Assembly (NCBI GenBank): GCA_963719875.1
Contig: CAVRDJ010000004.1
Coordinates: forward strand, 186,001 to 250,000
DNA from: Palsa-360 sp963719875
Lineage (GTDB): Bacteria; Acidobacteriota; Terriglobia; Acidiferrales; UBA7541
Reading direction: 5' to 3'
DNA length: 64,000 nt
The notes below the pieces were generated by a model. The model saw nothing but the letters and a program-made list of their open reading frames with translations, did no database searches and was not told the origin of the DNA. Of the stretch, positions 9,060-17,903 are shown in pieces (the first letter of the stretch is position 1; each line of letters starts with the position of its first letter). The position numbers were made by a program, and so were the translations under genes.

Positions 9060-9617
9060 TCAGTCGTCTTCGCCGATCATGATGGCGGCGGCGAGGACCG
9101 TGGTCCACAGGCCGCGCTTGTCGCCGACGGCGGACTGCGTGATGTTCATGGTGCGGACAATCTTGTTGGAGATGCGGTAGACCTCTTTTTTTTCATCCCA
9201 GGACAAATCCGGATCGAATTCGACGTTCAGCGTCGTGGCGAGCATTTCCGCGGCGAGTTCCTCGGTGTATTCGCCGGCCACTTCTTCGGTTTCGCCGAAC
9301 GAGTGGTGCTCGGAGAGGTAGCCGTACATCGATTTGTCGGCGGGAAGCGCGAGGCCGATGCCCGCGGCGATCAGTCGGTGCGCTTCGCGCGTGGAATTTT
9401 CGCTGATGACGGTGAAGGCGACCTGCCCCGGCTTGAGGTGTTTCAGTCCTTCCGCGCGCGAGATGAGTTTGCAATTGGGAGGGAAGATCGAAGAGACGCG
9501 CACGATGTTGCACGCGGCTATGCCCGCGCTGCGCAATGCCAGCTCAAAACTTGAGAGCCTCTCGCGATGCTTCCCCACGCCTTTTGTCAGGTAGATCTTT
9601 TTCGCGACGAACGCCAT
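9060..9617 (-). CDS. pdaD: Pyruvoyl-dependent arginine decarboxylase
   Basis: Decarboxylates arginine to agmatine using a pyruvoyl group made by self-cleavage. The 185-residue length and the sequence fit PdaD. The cleavage site is visible as VSSI with Ser42-Ser43; by family analogy cleavage occurs between these serines and Ser43 becomes the pyruvoyl group. The conserved AFTVISENS segment and the GIGLALP...YGYLSEHHSFGE block follow. This enzyme type is common in archaea and chlamydiae and also occurs in Acidobacteriota. Its product feeds aguA/aguB at 5.5-7.5 kb. No strong ribosome site precedes the ATG. Confidence 0.93.
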   Translation of the reverse strand: MAFVAKKIYLTKGVGKHRERLSSFELALRSAGIAACNIVRVSSIFPPNCKLISRAEGLKHLKPGQVAFTVISENSTREAHRLIAAGIGLALPADKSMYGYLSEHHSFGETEEVAGEYTEELAAEMLATTLNVEFDPDLSWDEKKEVYRISNKIVRTMNITQSAVGDKRGLWTTVLAAAIMIGEDD

Positions 9618-9852
9618 GAGGGGTACCGGTGTGCGGCGCCTCCTGAGATGATTCTCTGAAATTTGCGAAAATTTCTAGCGCGTGCGGAAAAGTAACAAGA
9701 ACACACTACTGTGTCAATTACTTTCCGGTTGAAAGAGCAAGATTTTAATCAAGTTGTAACTGTTTTGAAGACGCGGGAAGGCGCTTTCGCGAAAGAAATC
9801 ACAAACAAGAAGCACCGCGCCCTTCACAGGTGCTCACGGGCACGGGCAATTT
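9618..9852. other. Intergenic region, nothing recognised
   Basis: 235 bases upstream of pdaD and downstream of the GAF-like gene. Moderately AT-rich; no hairpin or gene was recognised. Confidence 0.4.
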
Positions 9853-10386
9853 TCAATCGACCGGGCAAAGCTTCAGGAAACGATCCAGGGTGGGAGAAAG
9901 CGACACCAGGGCGCGCAATTCGCTGGGCGTGAAATCGGCGCCCGCCTTGGCAAGAGACCTGGCTTTCCTTGAAATTTGCACGACACCGTGAACCCGCGTT
10001 CCATCCAGGATCGGTGCACTCATGATCTTTTGGATCAACTCGTTTGGATCTCGCCCGAGGGGAACGGCTTCAAAGACGTTGGCGTGCCGTGCCGTGCTGA
10101 AATTGTTGACGAGTTCCGGCTTACGGTCGCGAGCGGTTCGAGCGGCGAGCGCCGTAGTGCTGGTGAGCGGAATTGTGCCCACAAACGAAAGCTTTTCCGG
10201 GATCACGAATTTCAGGCTCTTATATTTGGGGATGAACTTCAGGATTGCCACTTCATCCTTGTCCACGCCGAAAAGTTTTGCGAGTGTCCTTCCCACTTTG
10301 TCCAGGGCGTCGGAATCGGGCGAGACCCCGCCGCTTTCCAGCGCGTTGACGAGCTCTCCTAAGTCGGCAATCTGCAGTTCCGGCAT
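9853..10386 (-). CDS. GAF-domain-like protein, function unknown
   Basis: A 177-residue soluble protein. The pattern of an N-terminal helix, KVGRTLAKLFGVDKDEVAILKF, a central KSLKFVIPEKL strand pair, SAPILDGTRVHGVVQISRKA and a closing helix resembles a single GAF domain (small-ligand or redox sensor). No output domain is present, so it may be a sensor or adaptor. The ATG at 10386 has GGAGAG at about five bases; a GTG two codons earlier abuts the ribosome site and is unlikely. It stands alone and divergent from sdhCAB. Confidence 0.6.
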   Translation of the reverse strand: MPELQIADLGELVNALESGGVSPDSDALDKVGRTLAKLFGVDKDEVAILKFIPKYKSLKFVIPEKLSFVGTIPLTSTTALAARTARDRKPELVNNFSTARHANVFEAVPLGRDPNELIQKIMSAPILDGTRVHGVVQISRKARSLAKAGADFTPSELRALVSLSPTLDRFLKLCPVD

Positions 10387-10469
10387 GAACACTCTCCAGT
10401 ATTTCGGGCTAACTGCATTATAACCAAGTCACGGCGGGGGGAGTTTTAGTATTCTTATCGATGTCACCA

Positions 10470-10498
10470 TTGAAAAACCAGCGGAAATTACCTATACT
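10470..10498 (+). promoter_or_regulatory. Predicted sigma-70 promoter of sdhCAB
   Basis: TTGAAA at 10470-10475 and TATACT at 10493-10498 are separated by exactly 17 bases, a near-consensus pair. It would start transcription near 10505 and give a leader of about 210 bases before sdhC. No other good pair was found closer to the gene. Confidence 0.6.
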
Positions 10499-10524
10499 GA
10501 AATTTCTGATCCGTCGGAGACGGG

Positions 10525-10611
10525 ATGCCTGCGACAGAAGTGGATTTTCGACAGCTTCGCCAATTTCCCCCGGGGACATTTCCATACCAGAAGATTAAGA
10601 AATTGCCATAG
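10525..10611 (+). CDS. Possible 28-codon leader peptide in the sdh 5' UTR
   Basis: An ATG at 10525 is preceded by GGAG with five bases spacing and opens a 28-codon frame ending at 10611, inside the predicted sdh leader. The product (MPATEVDFRQLRQ...) has no known relative that I recognise. It may be a translated regulatory leader or a chance frame. Confidence 0.25.
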   Translation: MPATEVDFRQLRQFPPGTFPYQKIKKLP

Positions 10612-10718
10612 TTCGGCTCAGTGTTCCAAGCGGGGAGGAACGTGGTGTGCCGGTACGCGCCGTGCGCGCCAAAAGAGTTTCGGCTGGATGCCATGGATGT
10701 GAATTCAGGAGCACCGTA

Positions 10719-11438
10719 ATGACAGAAACCACGGCGGCAACGAAAGCTGCGCCGAACCGCCTTCTGGCTCTTTGGAGCAACGTGATTGGCAAAAAAGTCG
10801 TCATGGCCGTTACCGGAGCCGTGCTCATTCTTTTTGTGATCGCGCACATGTTGGGCAATTTGAAAATTTTTTCCGGTCAGGAGGAGATCAATGCCTATTC
10901 GCGATTCCTGCGGGAAGTGGGCTGGCCCGAGCTTGGCTATGGCCAGCTCTTATGGATCGTTCGGAGCGTGCTGTTCGTCTGCGTGATCCTGCACATCACC
11001 GCAGCCGTGCAATTGACGCGCATGAATTGGCAGGCGCGCCCGGTCGGGTACGACTCGCGGAAAAATGTAGAGACGACCTGGGGTGCATTGACGATGCGGT
11101 GGGGCGGCCTGCTGCTCGCCGTTTTCATCGTGTTCCACTTGTTTCATTTCACCGGCGGCATGGTGGGATTTCAGCCGGGCCAGTTTGAACACTTGATGGT
11201 CTATCAAAACGTGGTGGCCGGCTTTTCGGTCTGGCCGATTGCGTTTTTCTACATCCTAGCCATGGGCGCCTTGTGTCTCCATCTCGATCACGGGATTTGG
11301 AGCATGCTGCAGACGCTGGGCTGGGTCACCCTGGACAACACCAAAAACCTGAAAGCCGTCTCTCGGATTGTGGCTCTGATTATTTTCGCTGGTTTCATCT
11401 CGGTGCCGATTGCGGTGCTCACGGGCTGGGTGCGCTGA
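10719..11438 (+). CDS. sdhC: Succinate dehydrogenase cytochrome b subunit (B-type)
   Basis: Membrane anchor of complex II/fumarate reductase, 239 residues. It is the single-polypeptide, five-helix type that carries two hemes b (cytochrome b558 family), as in Bacillus and delta/epsilon-proteobacteria: GKKVVMAVTGAVLILFVIAH holds the first helix and a heme His, and HITAAVQL, IVFHLFHFT and LCLHLDHGIWSML supply further axial histidines. The ATG at 10719 has AGGAG upstream; the open frame extends 24 codons further without support. First gene of sdhCAB, separated from sdhA by 10 bases. Confidence 0.93.
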   Translation: MTETTAATKAAPNRLLALWSNVIGKKVVMAVTGAVLILFVIAHMLGNLKIFSGQEEINAYSRFLREVGWPELGYGQLLWIVRSVLFVCVILHITAAVQLTRMNWQARPVGYDSRKNVETTWGALTMRWGGLLLAVFIVFHLFHFTGGMVGFQPGQFEHLMVYQNVVAGFSVWPIAFFYILAMGALCLHLDHGIWSMLQTLGWVTLDNTKNLKAVSRIVALIIFAGFISVPIAVLTGWVR

Positions 11439-11448
11439 AGGGAGAGAA

Positions 11449-13359
11449 ATGCTGGAAGCCAACATTCCGTCCGGTCCGATCGAAAAGAAGTGGGAAAAGT
11501 CCCGCTTTGAGATGAAGCTCGTCAATCCCGCCAATCGGCGCAAGCACACGGTGATCATGGTTGGCTCGGGTCTCGCGGGGGCTTCGGCGGCCGCGTCGCT
11601 CGGCCAGCAGGGCTATCGCGTGCATTGCTTTTGCTTTCAGGATAGCCCGCGCCGCGCGCACTCCATCGCCGCGCAGGGTGGCATCAACGCCGCGAAAAAT
11701 TACCGGAATGACGGCGACAGCGTATACCGGCTCTTTTACGACACGGTGAAGGGCGGGGATTTCCGCGCGCGCGAAGCAAACGTCTATCGCCTGGCGCAAA
11801 TCAGCGTCAACATTATCGATCAGTGCGTGGCGCAGGGCGTTCCCTTCGCGCGGGAATACGGGGGGTTGCTCGATACGCGCTCATTCGGCGGCGTGCAGGT
11901 TTCGCGCACTTTTTATGCGCGGGGACAGACGGGCCAGCAGCTGCTCCTGGGCGCCTACCAGGCGCTCGAGGAACAAATCGCCGCCGGCAGCGTCCAGATG
12001 CATACGCGCAGCGAGATGCTGGACCTGGTCGTCGTCAACGGCAAGGCTCGCGGCGTCGTCACGCGCAATCTTTTGACCGGCACGATCGAATGTTTCGCAG
12101 CCGACGTGGTGGTCCTTGCCACGGGCGGCTACGGCAACGTTTTTTATCTTTCCACCAACGCGAAGGGCTGCAACACCACGGCAATCTGGCGCGCGCATCG
12201 CCGCGGCGCATTTTTCGGGAATCCCTGCTTCACGCAAATTCACCCCACGTGCATTCCGGTGAGCAATGAAAATCAGTCCAAGCTGACGCTCATGTCGGAA
12301 TCGCTCCGGAACGATGGGCGCGTGTGGGTCCCGAAGAAAACAGGCAACACGCGGCCCGCAGCGCAAATTCCCGAGGGTGAACGCGATTATTTTCTCGAGC
12401 GGCGCTATCCGAGCTTTGGAAATCTGGTTCCCCGTGACGTGGCCTCTCGTAACGCCAAGGAAGTGTGCGACGAAGGGCGCGGCGTTGGACCGGGCGGTAT
12501 GGGCGTTTACCTCGATTTCGCGGACGCAATTCGGCGCATGGGGGAATCGGAAGTCCGCGAGAAGTACGCCAACCTCTTCGACATGTACGAAGAGATTACC
12601 GGGGAAAACGCGTATAAGGTTCCGATGCGGATTTATCCCGCGGTGCATTACACGATGGGAGGCCTGTGGGTCGATTATCAGCTCATGTCGACGATCCCCG
12701 GGCTTTTTGTCGCCGGGGAAGCTAATTTCTCCGATCACGGCGCCAACCGTCTCGGCGCCAGCGCGCTGATGCAGGGGCTCGCGGACGGATACTTCATTCT
12801 CCCGTACACGATTCCAAACTACATCGCGTCCAACTCGCTGGAGAAGGTCGACACGTCTCATCCAGAGTTCGCGGCCGTGAAGGATGAAGTGAACAAGCGG
12901 ATCGCCAAGTTGATCGGCATTCAAGGCGCGAGGACAGTTGACTCCTTCCACAAGGAACTTGGAAAGCTGGTGTGGGAAAACTGCGGAATGGCTCGGTCCG
13001 CGGAAGGCTTGAGGAGCAATCTCGTCAAGATTCCGGCTTTGCGTGAGGAGTTCTGGAACAACTTGAGGATCATTGGGACGGGAGAGGAACTCAACCAGTC
13101 GCTCGAAAAGGCCGGGCGGGTTGCGGATTTCCTGGAACTGAGCGAATTGATGTGCCTCGACGCGCTGGAGCGGGAAGAATCCTGCGGCGCCCATTTCCGC
13201 GTCGAGAGCCAGACTCCGGACGGCGAAGCACTGCGCGACGACGAGAGATTCTCGTTCGTGTCGGCATGGGAATGGAAGGGTGAAGGCGACCAGTGGGAAC
13301 TGCAGAAAGAACCCCTTGCCTTCGAGCACGTTCATCTGGCCCAGAGGAGCTACAAGTAG
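11449..13359 (+). CDS. sdhA: Succinate dehydrogenase/fumarate reductase flavoprotein subunit
   Basis: Catalytic FAD subunit, 636 residues. After a short N-terminal extension the dinucleotide-binding motif VGSGLAGASAA appears, then HSIAAQGGINAAKN with the histidine that covalently binds FAD, FTQIHPTCIP of the active site and HYTMGGLWVDY. The long form with an extended N-terminus and the GAHFR C-terminal motif is typical of B-type enzymes paired with the five-helix cytochrome. The ATG at 11449 follows GGGAGAGAA. It oxidises succinate to fumarate in the TCA cycle on the inner face of the membrane. Confidence 0.96.
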   Translation: MLEANIPSGPIEKKWEKSRFEMKLVNPANRRKHTVIMVGSGLAGASAAASLGQQGYRVHCFCFQDSPRRAHSIAAQGGINAAKNYRNDGDSVYRLFYDTVKGGDFRAREANVYRLAQISVNIIDQCVAQGVPFAREYGGLLDTRSFGGVQVSRTFYARGQTGQQLLLGAYQALEEQIAAGSVQMHTRSEMLDLVVVNGKARGVVTRNLLTGTIECFAADVVVLATGGYGNVFYLSTNAKGCNTTAIWRAHRRGAFFGNPCFTQIHPTCIPVSNENQSKLTLMSESLRNDGRVWVPKKTGNTRPAAQIPEGERDYFLERRYPSFGNLVPRDVASRNAKEVCDEGRGVGPGGMGVYLDFADAIRRMGESEVREKYANLFDMYEEITGENAYKVPMRIYPAVHYTMGGLWVDYQLMSTIPGLFVAGEANFSDHGANRLGASALMQGLADGYFILPYTIPNYIASNSLEKVDTSHPEFAAVKDEVNKRIAKLIGIQGARTVDSFHKELGKLVWENCGMARSAEGLRSNLVKIPALREEFWNNLRIIGTGEELNQSLEKAGRVADFLELSELMCLDALEREESCGAHFRVESQTPDGEALRDDERFSFVSAWEWKGEGDQWELQKEPLAFEHVHLAQRSYK

Positions 13360-13362
13360 CCC

Positions 13363-14115
13363 ATGAAGCTCACACTAAAAGTTTGGCGGCAGCAGGACAC
13401 CAAGTCGGCCGGGAAATTCGTCACCTTTCAGGTGCAGGGCGTGACGCCGGACATGTCATTTCTCGAGATGTTGGACTTGCTCAACGAGAATCTTCAGGAC
13501 AAGGGCGAGGCTCCGGTCGCTTTTGAACATGATTGCCGCGAGGGGATTTGCGGCATGTGCGGATTCCTGATCAATGGTGTGGCGCATGGCGGGCGCCGCG
13601 GAACCACGGTCTGCCAGCTTTCGATGCGATTTTTTAAGGACGGGGACTCGTTGACGCTTGAGCCGTGGCGCGCGAAGGCTTTTCCAGTGCTGCGCGACCT
13701 GGCCGTCGATCGTTCCGCGTTCGACCGGATCATTCAGGCCGGCGGCTTCATCAGCGCTCCCACAGGCGTGGCCCCGGACGCGAGCGCCATCCTGGTTCCC
13801 AAGGAGGCGGCGGACCGCGCGATGGACGCAGCGGCCTGCATCGGATGCGGCGCCTGCGTGGCGGCCTGCCCCAACGCAGCGGCCATGCTTTTCACAGCCG
13901 CGAAGATCACGCATCTCAATTCGCTTCCGCAAGGACAGCCGCAGCGCGACAGCCGCACGGCGGACATGGTCGCGGCCATGTCCAAGGAACTCTTCGGAAG
14001 CTGCACGAATCATGGCGAGTGCGAGGCCGTGTGCCCCAAGAAGATTCCGATTGAGTTTATCGGGCGCATGAACCGGGACCTGATCCACGCCACACTCCAT
14101 CGCCGAGGCGAGTGA
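13363..14115 (+). CDS. sdhB: Succinate dehydrogenase/fumarate reductase iron-sulfur subunit
   Basis: Electron-transfer subunit, 250 residues, that passes electrons from FAD to the hemes of SdhC. An N-terminal plant-ferredoxin domain holds the 2Fe-2S ligands (CREGICGMCG plus a later Cys), and the C-terminal domain holds CIGCGACVAACP and CTNHGECEAVCPKK for the 4Fe-4S and 3Fe-4S clusters. It begins three bases after sdhA ends, last gene of the operon. Confidence 0.95.
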   Translation: MKLTLKVWRQQDTKSAGKFVTFQVQGVTPDMSFLEMLDLLNENLQDKGEAPVAFEHDCREGICGMCGFLINGVAHGGRRGTTVCQLSMRFFKDGDSLTLEPWRAKAFPVLRDLAVDRSAFDRIIQAGGFISAPTGVAPDASAILVPKEAADRAMDAAACIGCGACVAACPNAAAMLFTAAKITHLNSLPQGQPQRDSRTADMVAAMSKELFGSCTNHGECEAVCPKKIPIEFIGRMNRDLIHATLHRRGE

Positions 14116-14142
14116 CGACTCCAACGGTGGCATCCGACGCCC

Positions 14143-15303
14143 ATGCGCGCTGACGAACTCACTCCCCGGGCGCGTGAGATTCATTTTTCAAGCATCGTAT
14201 TTGACGCTCATGCGGATACGGCGCAGCGCTTGTTCTTCGATCAATTTGATTTAGCGAGCCGAGACGCCGAAGGCTGCGTCGATATCCCCAGGCTGCGCGA
14301 GGGAGGCGTCGGAGCCATCTTCTTTGCCCTGTGGGTGCCGGTGGAAATTACGGGCCGCGCGGCGACTCGGCGCGCCTGGGACTTGCTCGATGCCGTTGTA
14401 AAACAAATCGAAATTCATGGCGACAATTTGGCGCTGTCTACCTCTTCCAAAGAAGTGATAGCGGCACGAACGGAAAACAAAATCGCTGTGTTGTTAGGAA
14501 TAGAAGGCGGGCACGCCATCGACAACGACCTCGCGGTTTTACGCGAATTCCACGCGCGCGGCGTGCGCTACATGACGCTGACGCACAACGCGTCGACCGA
14601 ATGGGCGGACTCCTCGAACGATACCCCGCGCCACAACGGGCTGACGGATTTTGGCAAGCAAGTGATTCGGGAAATGAACCGCCTCGGAATGCTCGTCGAT
14701 GTTTCCCACGTTTCCGATCCGACCTTTTACGATGTCCTGGAAACCTCCCGGGCGCCGGTGATCGCATCGCATTCCTGTTGCCGCGCTCTGTGCGACGCTC
14801 AGCGAAATCTTGATGACGCCATGATCCAATCGCTGGCGGCCCGCGGGGGGGTGATTCATATCACCTTTCATGATGGTTTTCTGAGCCAGGAATATGCCAA
14901 AGCGAACCGCGCCCGGGCATCCGAGATCGCGTCTCAGGAAGAAACGGTCAGCCAAAAGTACGGGGAGAACGAGGCGCGGAATTTAATGGAATTGCAGCGC
15001 CTGAACGATGAATCCATTCGCGCCGGGAGACTGCCGATGGTGAGTTGGGAGAAAATCGTCGAGCATATCGATCACGCCCTCGGCATTGCCGGCGCTGATC
15101 ACGTCGGGGTCGGCTCGGATTTCGACGGCGCATTCATGCCGGCCGGGATGGAAGATGCGGCTAAGTTTCCCCGCATTACGGAGGGCTTGCTGAAGCGGGG
15201 ATATGGGGAGGCCGACATCAGGAAAATTCTCGGAGAGAATACGCTCCGAGTGATGGCCGATGCGGAGCGGCTTGGCCAATTACTGCGTTCAGAGAAGTCC
15301 TAG
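14143..15303 (+). CDS. Membrane dipeptidase (peptidase M19)
   Basis: A 386-residue zinc dipeptidase of the renal dipeptidase family. The metal-binding DAHADT near residue 24, GIEGGHAIDND, the MTLTHNASTEWADSS block, LVDVSHVSD, VIASHSCCRAL and HVGVGSDFDG are all in the expected order. It cleaves dipeptides, including those with D-residues or dehydro bonds. No signal peptide is visible, so it is probably cytoplasmic. It follows sdhB by 27 bases and could share its transcript, although the function is unrelated. Confidence 0.92.
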   Translation: MRADELTPRAREIHFSSIVFDAHADTAQRLFFDQFDLASRDAEGCVDIPRLREGGVGAIFFALWVPVEITGRAATRRAWDLLDAVVKQIEIHGDNLALSTSSKEVIAARTENKIAVLLGIEGGHAIDNDLAVLREFHARGVRYMTLTHNASTEWADSSNDTPRHNGLTDFGKQVIREMNRLGMLVDVSHVSDPTFYDVLETSRAPVIASHSCCRALCDAQRNLDDAMIQSLAARGGVIHITFHDGFLSQEYAKANRARASEIASQEETVSQKYGENEARNLMELQRLNDESIRAGRLPMVSWEKIVEHIDHALGIAGADHVGVGSDFDGAFMPAGMEDAAKFPRITEGLLKRGYGEADIRKILGENTLRVMADAERLGQLLRSEKS

Positions 15304-15362
15304 TCATGGAACAGGAATCGCGGCATAATATGCGCCGTTCCTTTCAACTGGAGAATCTTAAG

Positions 15363-16106
15363 ATGCGCTACTTTTCTAAATTTGCGGTCCTGCTTTATGC
15401 CTGTTCATTGATTTCCATCGATGCGGTGGCCCAAACGCCAACCCCTGCACCCGCAAAGAAGCCAGAACCTGCGGCGAAAGCACCGGCTGCCAATGCCACT
15501 CCCTTTGACCCCGCTCTGCTGCAGCCCGCCACCTTGCGCGCCAAAGCCCCCGCGGAATACGATGTTAAATTCGTGACCACGGCGGGCGAATTCACAGTCA
15601 AGGTGACGCGCGCCTGGGCGCCAAATGGCGCAGACCGCTTCTACAATCTTGTCCGTCATCATTTCTACGACGGTGCCGCCTTCTTTCGCGTCTTGCCTGG
15701 ATTCATGGCTCAATTTGGACTCAGCGCCTATCCTGAAGTCTCCAAAGTTTGGGAAAACGCGACCATCAAGGATGATCCCATCGTGCAGAGCAACCATCGC
15801 GGCTTCCTGTCTTTTGCGACTGCGGGGCCGAACACGCGCACGACGCAGGTCTTCATCAATTACGGCAACAATGAGGCGCTGGACAAAAGCGGATTTTCAG
15901 CGTTTGCTGTGGTCTCCGACGGCATGGAAGTCGTAGACAAGCTCTACAATGGCTATGGCGAGGGCGCCCCTGACGGCCATGGTCCGGCACAAGACCTGAT
16001 CGGCAGCCGCGGCCGCGCGTATCTGGAAAAGGGATTTCCTAAGCTGGACAGCATCCGGTCCGCGACACTGGTGCCTGCAACCGCGGCGCCCGCTCCGGCT
16101 AAGTAA
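15363..16106 (+). CDS. Exported cyclophilin-type peptidyl-prolyl isomerase
   Basis: A 247-residue protein with signal peptide (FAVLLYACSLISIDAVAQ), an Ala/Pro/Lys-rich linker to about residue 55, and a cyclophilin domain: VKFVTTAGEFTVKVTRAWAP, DRFYNLVRHHFYDGAAFFRVLPGFMAQFG and TTQVFINYGNN. This domain folds proline-containing proteins outside the cytoplasm. The ATG at 15363 gives a proper signal peptide and has GGAGA upstream; the frame is open to 15306 but that would displace the signal. A second Ala/Pro tail closes the protein. Confidence 0.9.
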   Translation: MRYFSKFAVLLYACSLISIDAVAQTPTPAPAKKPEPAAKAPAANATPFDPALLQPATLRAKAPAEYDVKFVTTAGEFTVKVTRAWAPNGADRFYNLVRHHFYDGAAFFRVLPGFMAQFGLSAYPEVSKVWENATIKDDPIVQSNHRGFLSFATAGPNTRTTQVFINYGNNEALDKSGFSAFAVVSDGMEVVDKLYNGYGEGAPDGHGPAQDLIGSRGRAYLEKGFPKLDSIRSATLVPATAAPAPAK

Positions 16107-16203
16107 GTCTATGGCGGACCATAATCCTGAGAGTCAGTTTTCGCGTTCGAGTGGATCAGTCTGCAGAAACCGATCACACTCTTAACCAGAGCAAACTCAA
16201 ATT

Positions 16204-17817
16204 ATGGATTTCATTCGTTTAGGGAAACGGGAAGCTGTCGTGCAGGAGGAAGCGGGCGCGTTTGAATCGGTTCGCGCAATCAGTCTGGATCGCGGGAAAT
16301 GGCTCGAAGGGGAGCAGGCCGTCGCCGTTTGCTTCGCCGTCGCAGCCTGTCTCATACATTTTTTGTGGAATGGCCGCTATGGCTATTTTCGGGATGAGCT
16401 GTACTACGCGGCCTGCGGGCAACATCTTGCCTGGGGATACGTGGACCACGCCCCGCTCATTGCCGTGATCGCCCGATTGTCGCGAATGCTGGTTGGGGAT
16501 TCGCTGCGCGCCCTCCGATTTTTCCCCGCGTTGTCCTCCGGCGCGAAACTACTCATTACCGGATGGATCGTGCGCGAACTCGGCGGACGGCGCTACGCGC
16601 AAATTCTTGCCGCCACCGCGATGTTGCTCTGCCCCATTTACCTGACGATGGACAATTTTCTGTCCATGAACGCGTTTGAACCCGTGTTTTGGATGCTGTG
16701 CGCGGCGATTTCGCTGCGGATCATTCGGACGGGGAACGACCGCTTGTGGCCATTGTTCGGGCTGGTGGCGGGAATCGGCATTTTGAATAAACACTCGATG
16801 CTTTTTTTCGGACTGGCATTCGTGCTGGCTTTGGTGGTAACGCGTCAACGAGCAAAACTGGGAACGCCGTGGATTTGGCTCGGCGCCTTCATCGCATTTC
16901 TAATCTTTCTCCCGAATTTTCTATGGGAAGCCAGGAACGACTGGCCGACGATCGAGATTCTTCGGAATGTCGATCGCATGAAGAATATGCCGGTAACGTG
17001 GGTGCAATTCGTGGTTCAGCAAACTTTCCTGGTGCATCCCCTGGGCGCGCCGATTTGCATCGCCGGGCTGTGGTTTTTCCTGCGCAGCCGGCAGGGCGAG
17101 GCGTTCCGGTTTCTTGGATGGACGTATTTTTTCCTACTCGCTGAGTTCTTGCTCTTCCGGGGGCGCATTTATTATCTGGCTCCCATTTATCCGATGCTTT
17201 TCGCGGCCGGCGCCGTTGCGATGGAATCGTGGATTGGCAACTACGGCAGAAATTGGGTCAGGGCTGCAGTCCTTGCTCCGCTGGTTGTTGGGGGAATCGT
17301 CGCAGCACCTCTGGCTCTGCCGATTCTTCCTCTCGATGCGGCTGCGGAGTACGCGAAGTTCTGGGACGTGGACCACGTGCAGGTGGAAAAAGAGCCGAGC
17401 GGAAAATTGCCTCAGATGTACGCCGACATGATGGGTTGGCCGCAACAAGCGCAGGTGGTCGCAGGCGTGTTTAAATCGCTTTCCCCGGACGAGCAATCGC
17501 GAGTGGCGATCCTGGCCAAGAATTACGGACAGGCCGGCGCGATCGATTATTTTGGGCCGGCCCTGGGCCTTCCGCATGCGATCAGCGGCCAAAACAATTA
17601 TTATTTGTGGGGGCCGCAGCAATACACCGGAGAGTTGGTAATCGCGGTGGGCATGCCGCTCGATGATTTGAAACCTATATTCGGCCAGGTCGATCTGGCG
17701 GCCACCATCAAGAATGAATATGCGATTCCCGAGGAAAATAATCTGCCCGTCTACATCTGCCGCAAGCCGAAAATGACATTGCAGCAAGCCTGGCCGCGGC
17801 TGAAATTTTATGGGTAG
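16204..17817 (+). CDS. GT39-type membrane glycosyltransferase
   Basis: A 537-residue polytopic membrane protein of the ArnT/PMT (PF13231) class. After a cytoplasmic N-terminus the first helix is followed by the catalytic loop YGYFRDELYYAACGQHLAWGYVDHAPL, in which the Asp-Glu pair and the later Asp-His are family hallmarks. About ten helices and a soluble C-terminal domain follow. Such enzymes move a sugar from a polyprenyl phosphate donor to lipid or protein outside the membrane; acceptor unknown. It is a single gene followed by a palindromic repeat. Confidence 0.87.
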   Translation: MDFIRLGKREAVVQEEAGAFESVRAISLDRGKWLEGEQAVAVCFAVAACLIHFLWNGRYGYFRDELYYAACGQHLAWGYVDHAPLIAVIARLSRMLVGDSLRALRFFPALSSGAKLLITGWIVRELGGRRYAQILAATAMLLCPIYLTMDNFLSMNAFEPVFWMLCAAISLRIIRTGNDRLWPLFGLVAGIGILNKHSMLFFGLAFVLALVVTRQRAKLGTPWIWLGAFIAFLIFLPNFLWEARNDWPTIEILRNVDRMKNMPVTWVQFVVQQTFLVHPLGAPICIAGLWFFLRSRQGEAFRFLGWTYFFLLAEFLLFRGRIYYLAPIYPMLFAAGAVAMESWIGNYGRNWVRAAVLAPLVVGGIVAAPLALPILPLDAAAEYAKFWDVDHVQVEKEPSGKLPQMYADMMGWPQQAQVVAGVFKSLSPDEQSRVAILAKNYGQAGAIDYFGPALGLPHAISGQNNYYLWGPQQYTGELVIAVGMPLDDLKPIFGQVDLAATIKNEYAIPEENNLPVYICRKPKMTLQQAWPRLKFYG

Positions 17818-17823
17818 TATTTA

Positions 17824-17898
17824 AGTAGGACGGGCTTCAGCCTGTCGGGTTTAGTCTTTGTACATCCCAAAACCTGACAGGCTGAAGCCCGTCCTACT
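17824..17898. repeat. Palindromic intergenic repeat, family A copy 1
   Basis: Inverted arms of about 28 bp (AGTAGGACGGGCTTCAGCCT...) with one mismatch enclose a 19-base spacer. The same arms occur at 45025-45108 and 50504-50578. The long stem between the convergent GT39 and mdh genes may also serve as a two-way terminator. Confidence 0.9.
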
Positions 17899-17903
17899 AA
17901 ATG

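Noticed and set aside
11881..13335. Long open frame (484 codons) on the minus strand
   Set aside because: Exactly antisense to sdhA in GC-rich DNA; the product is rich in Arg/His/Pro and has no recognisable motif.
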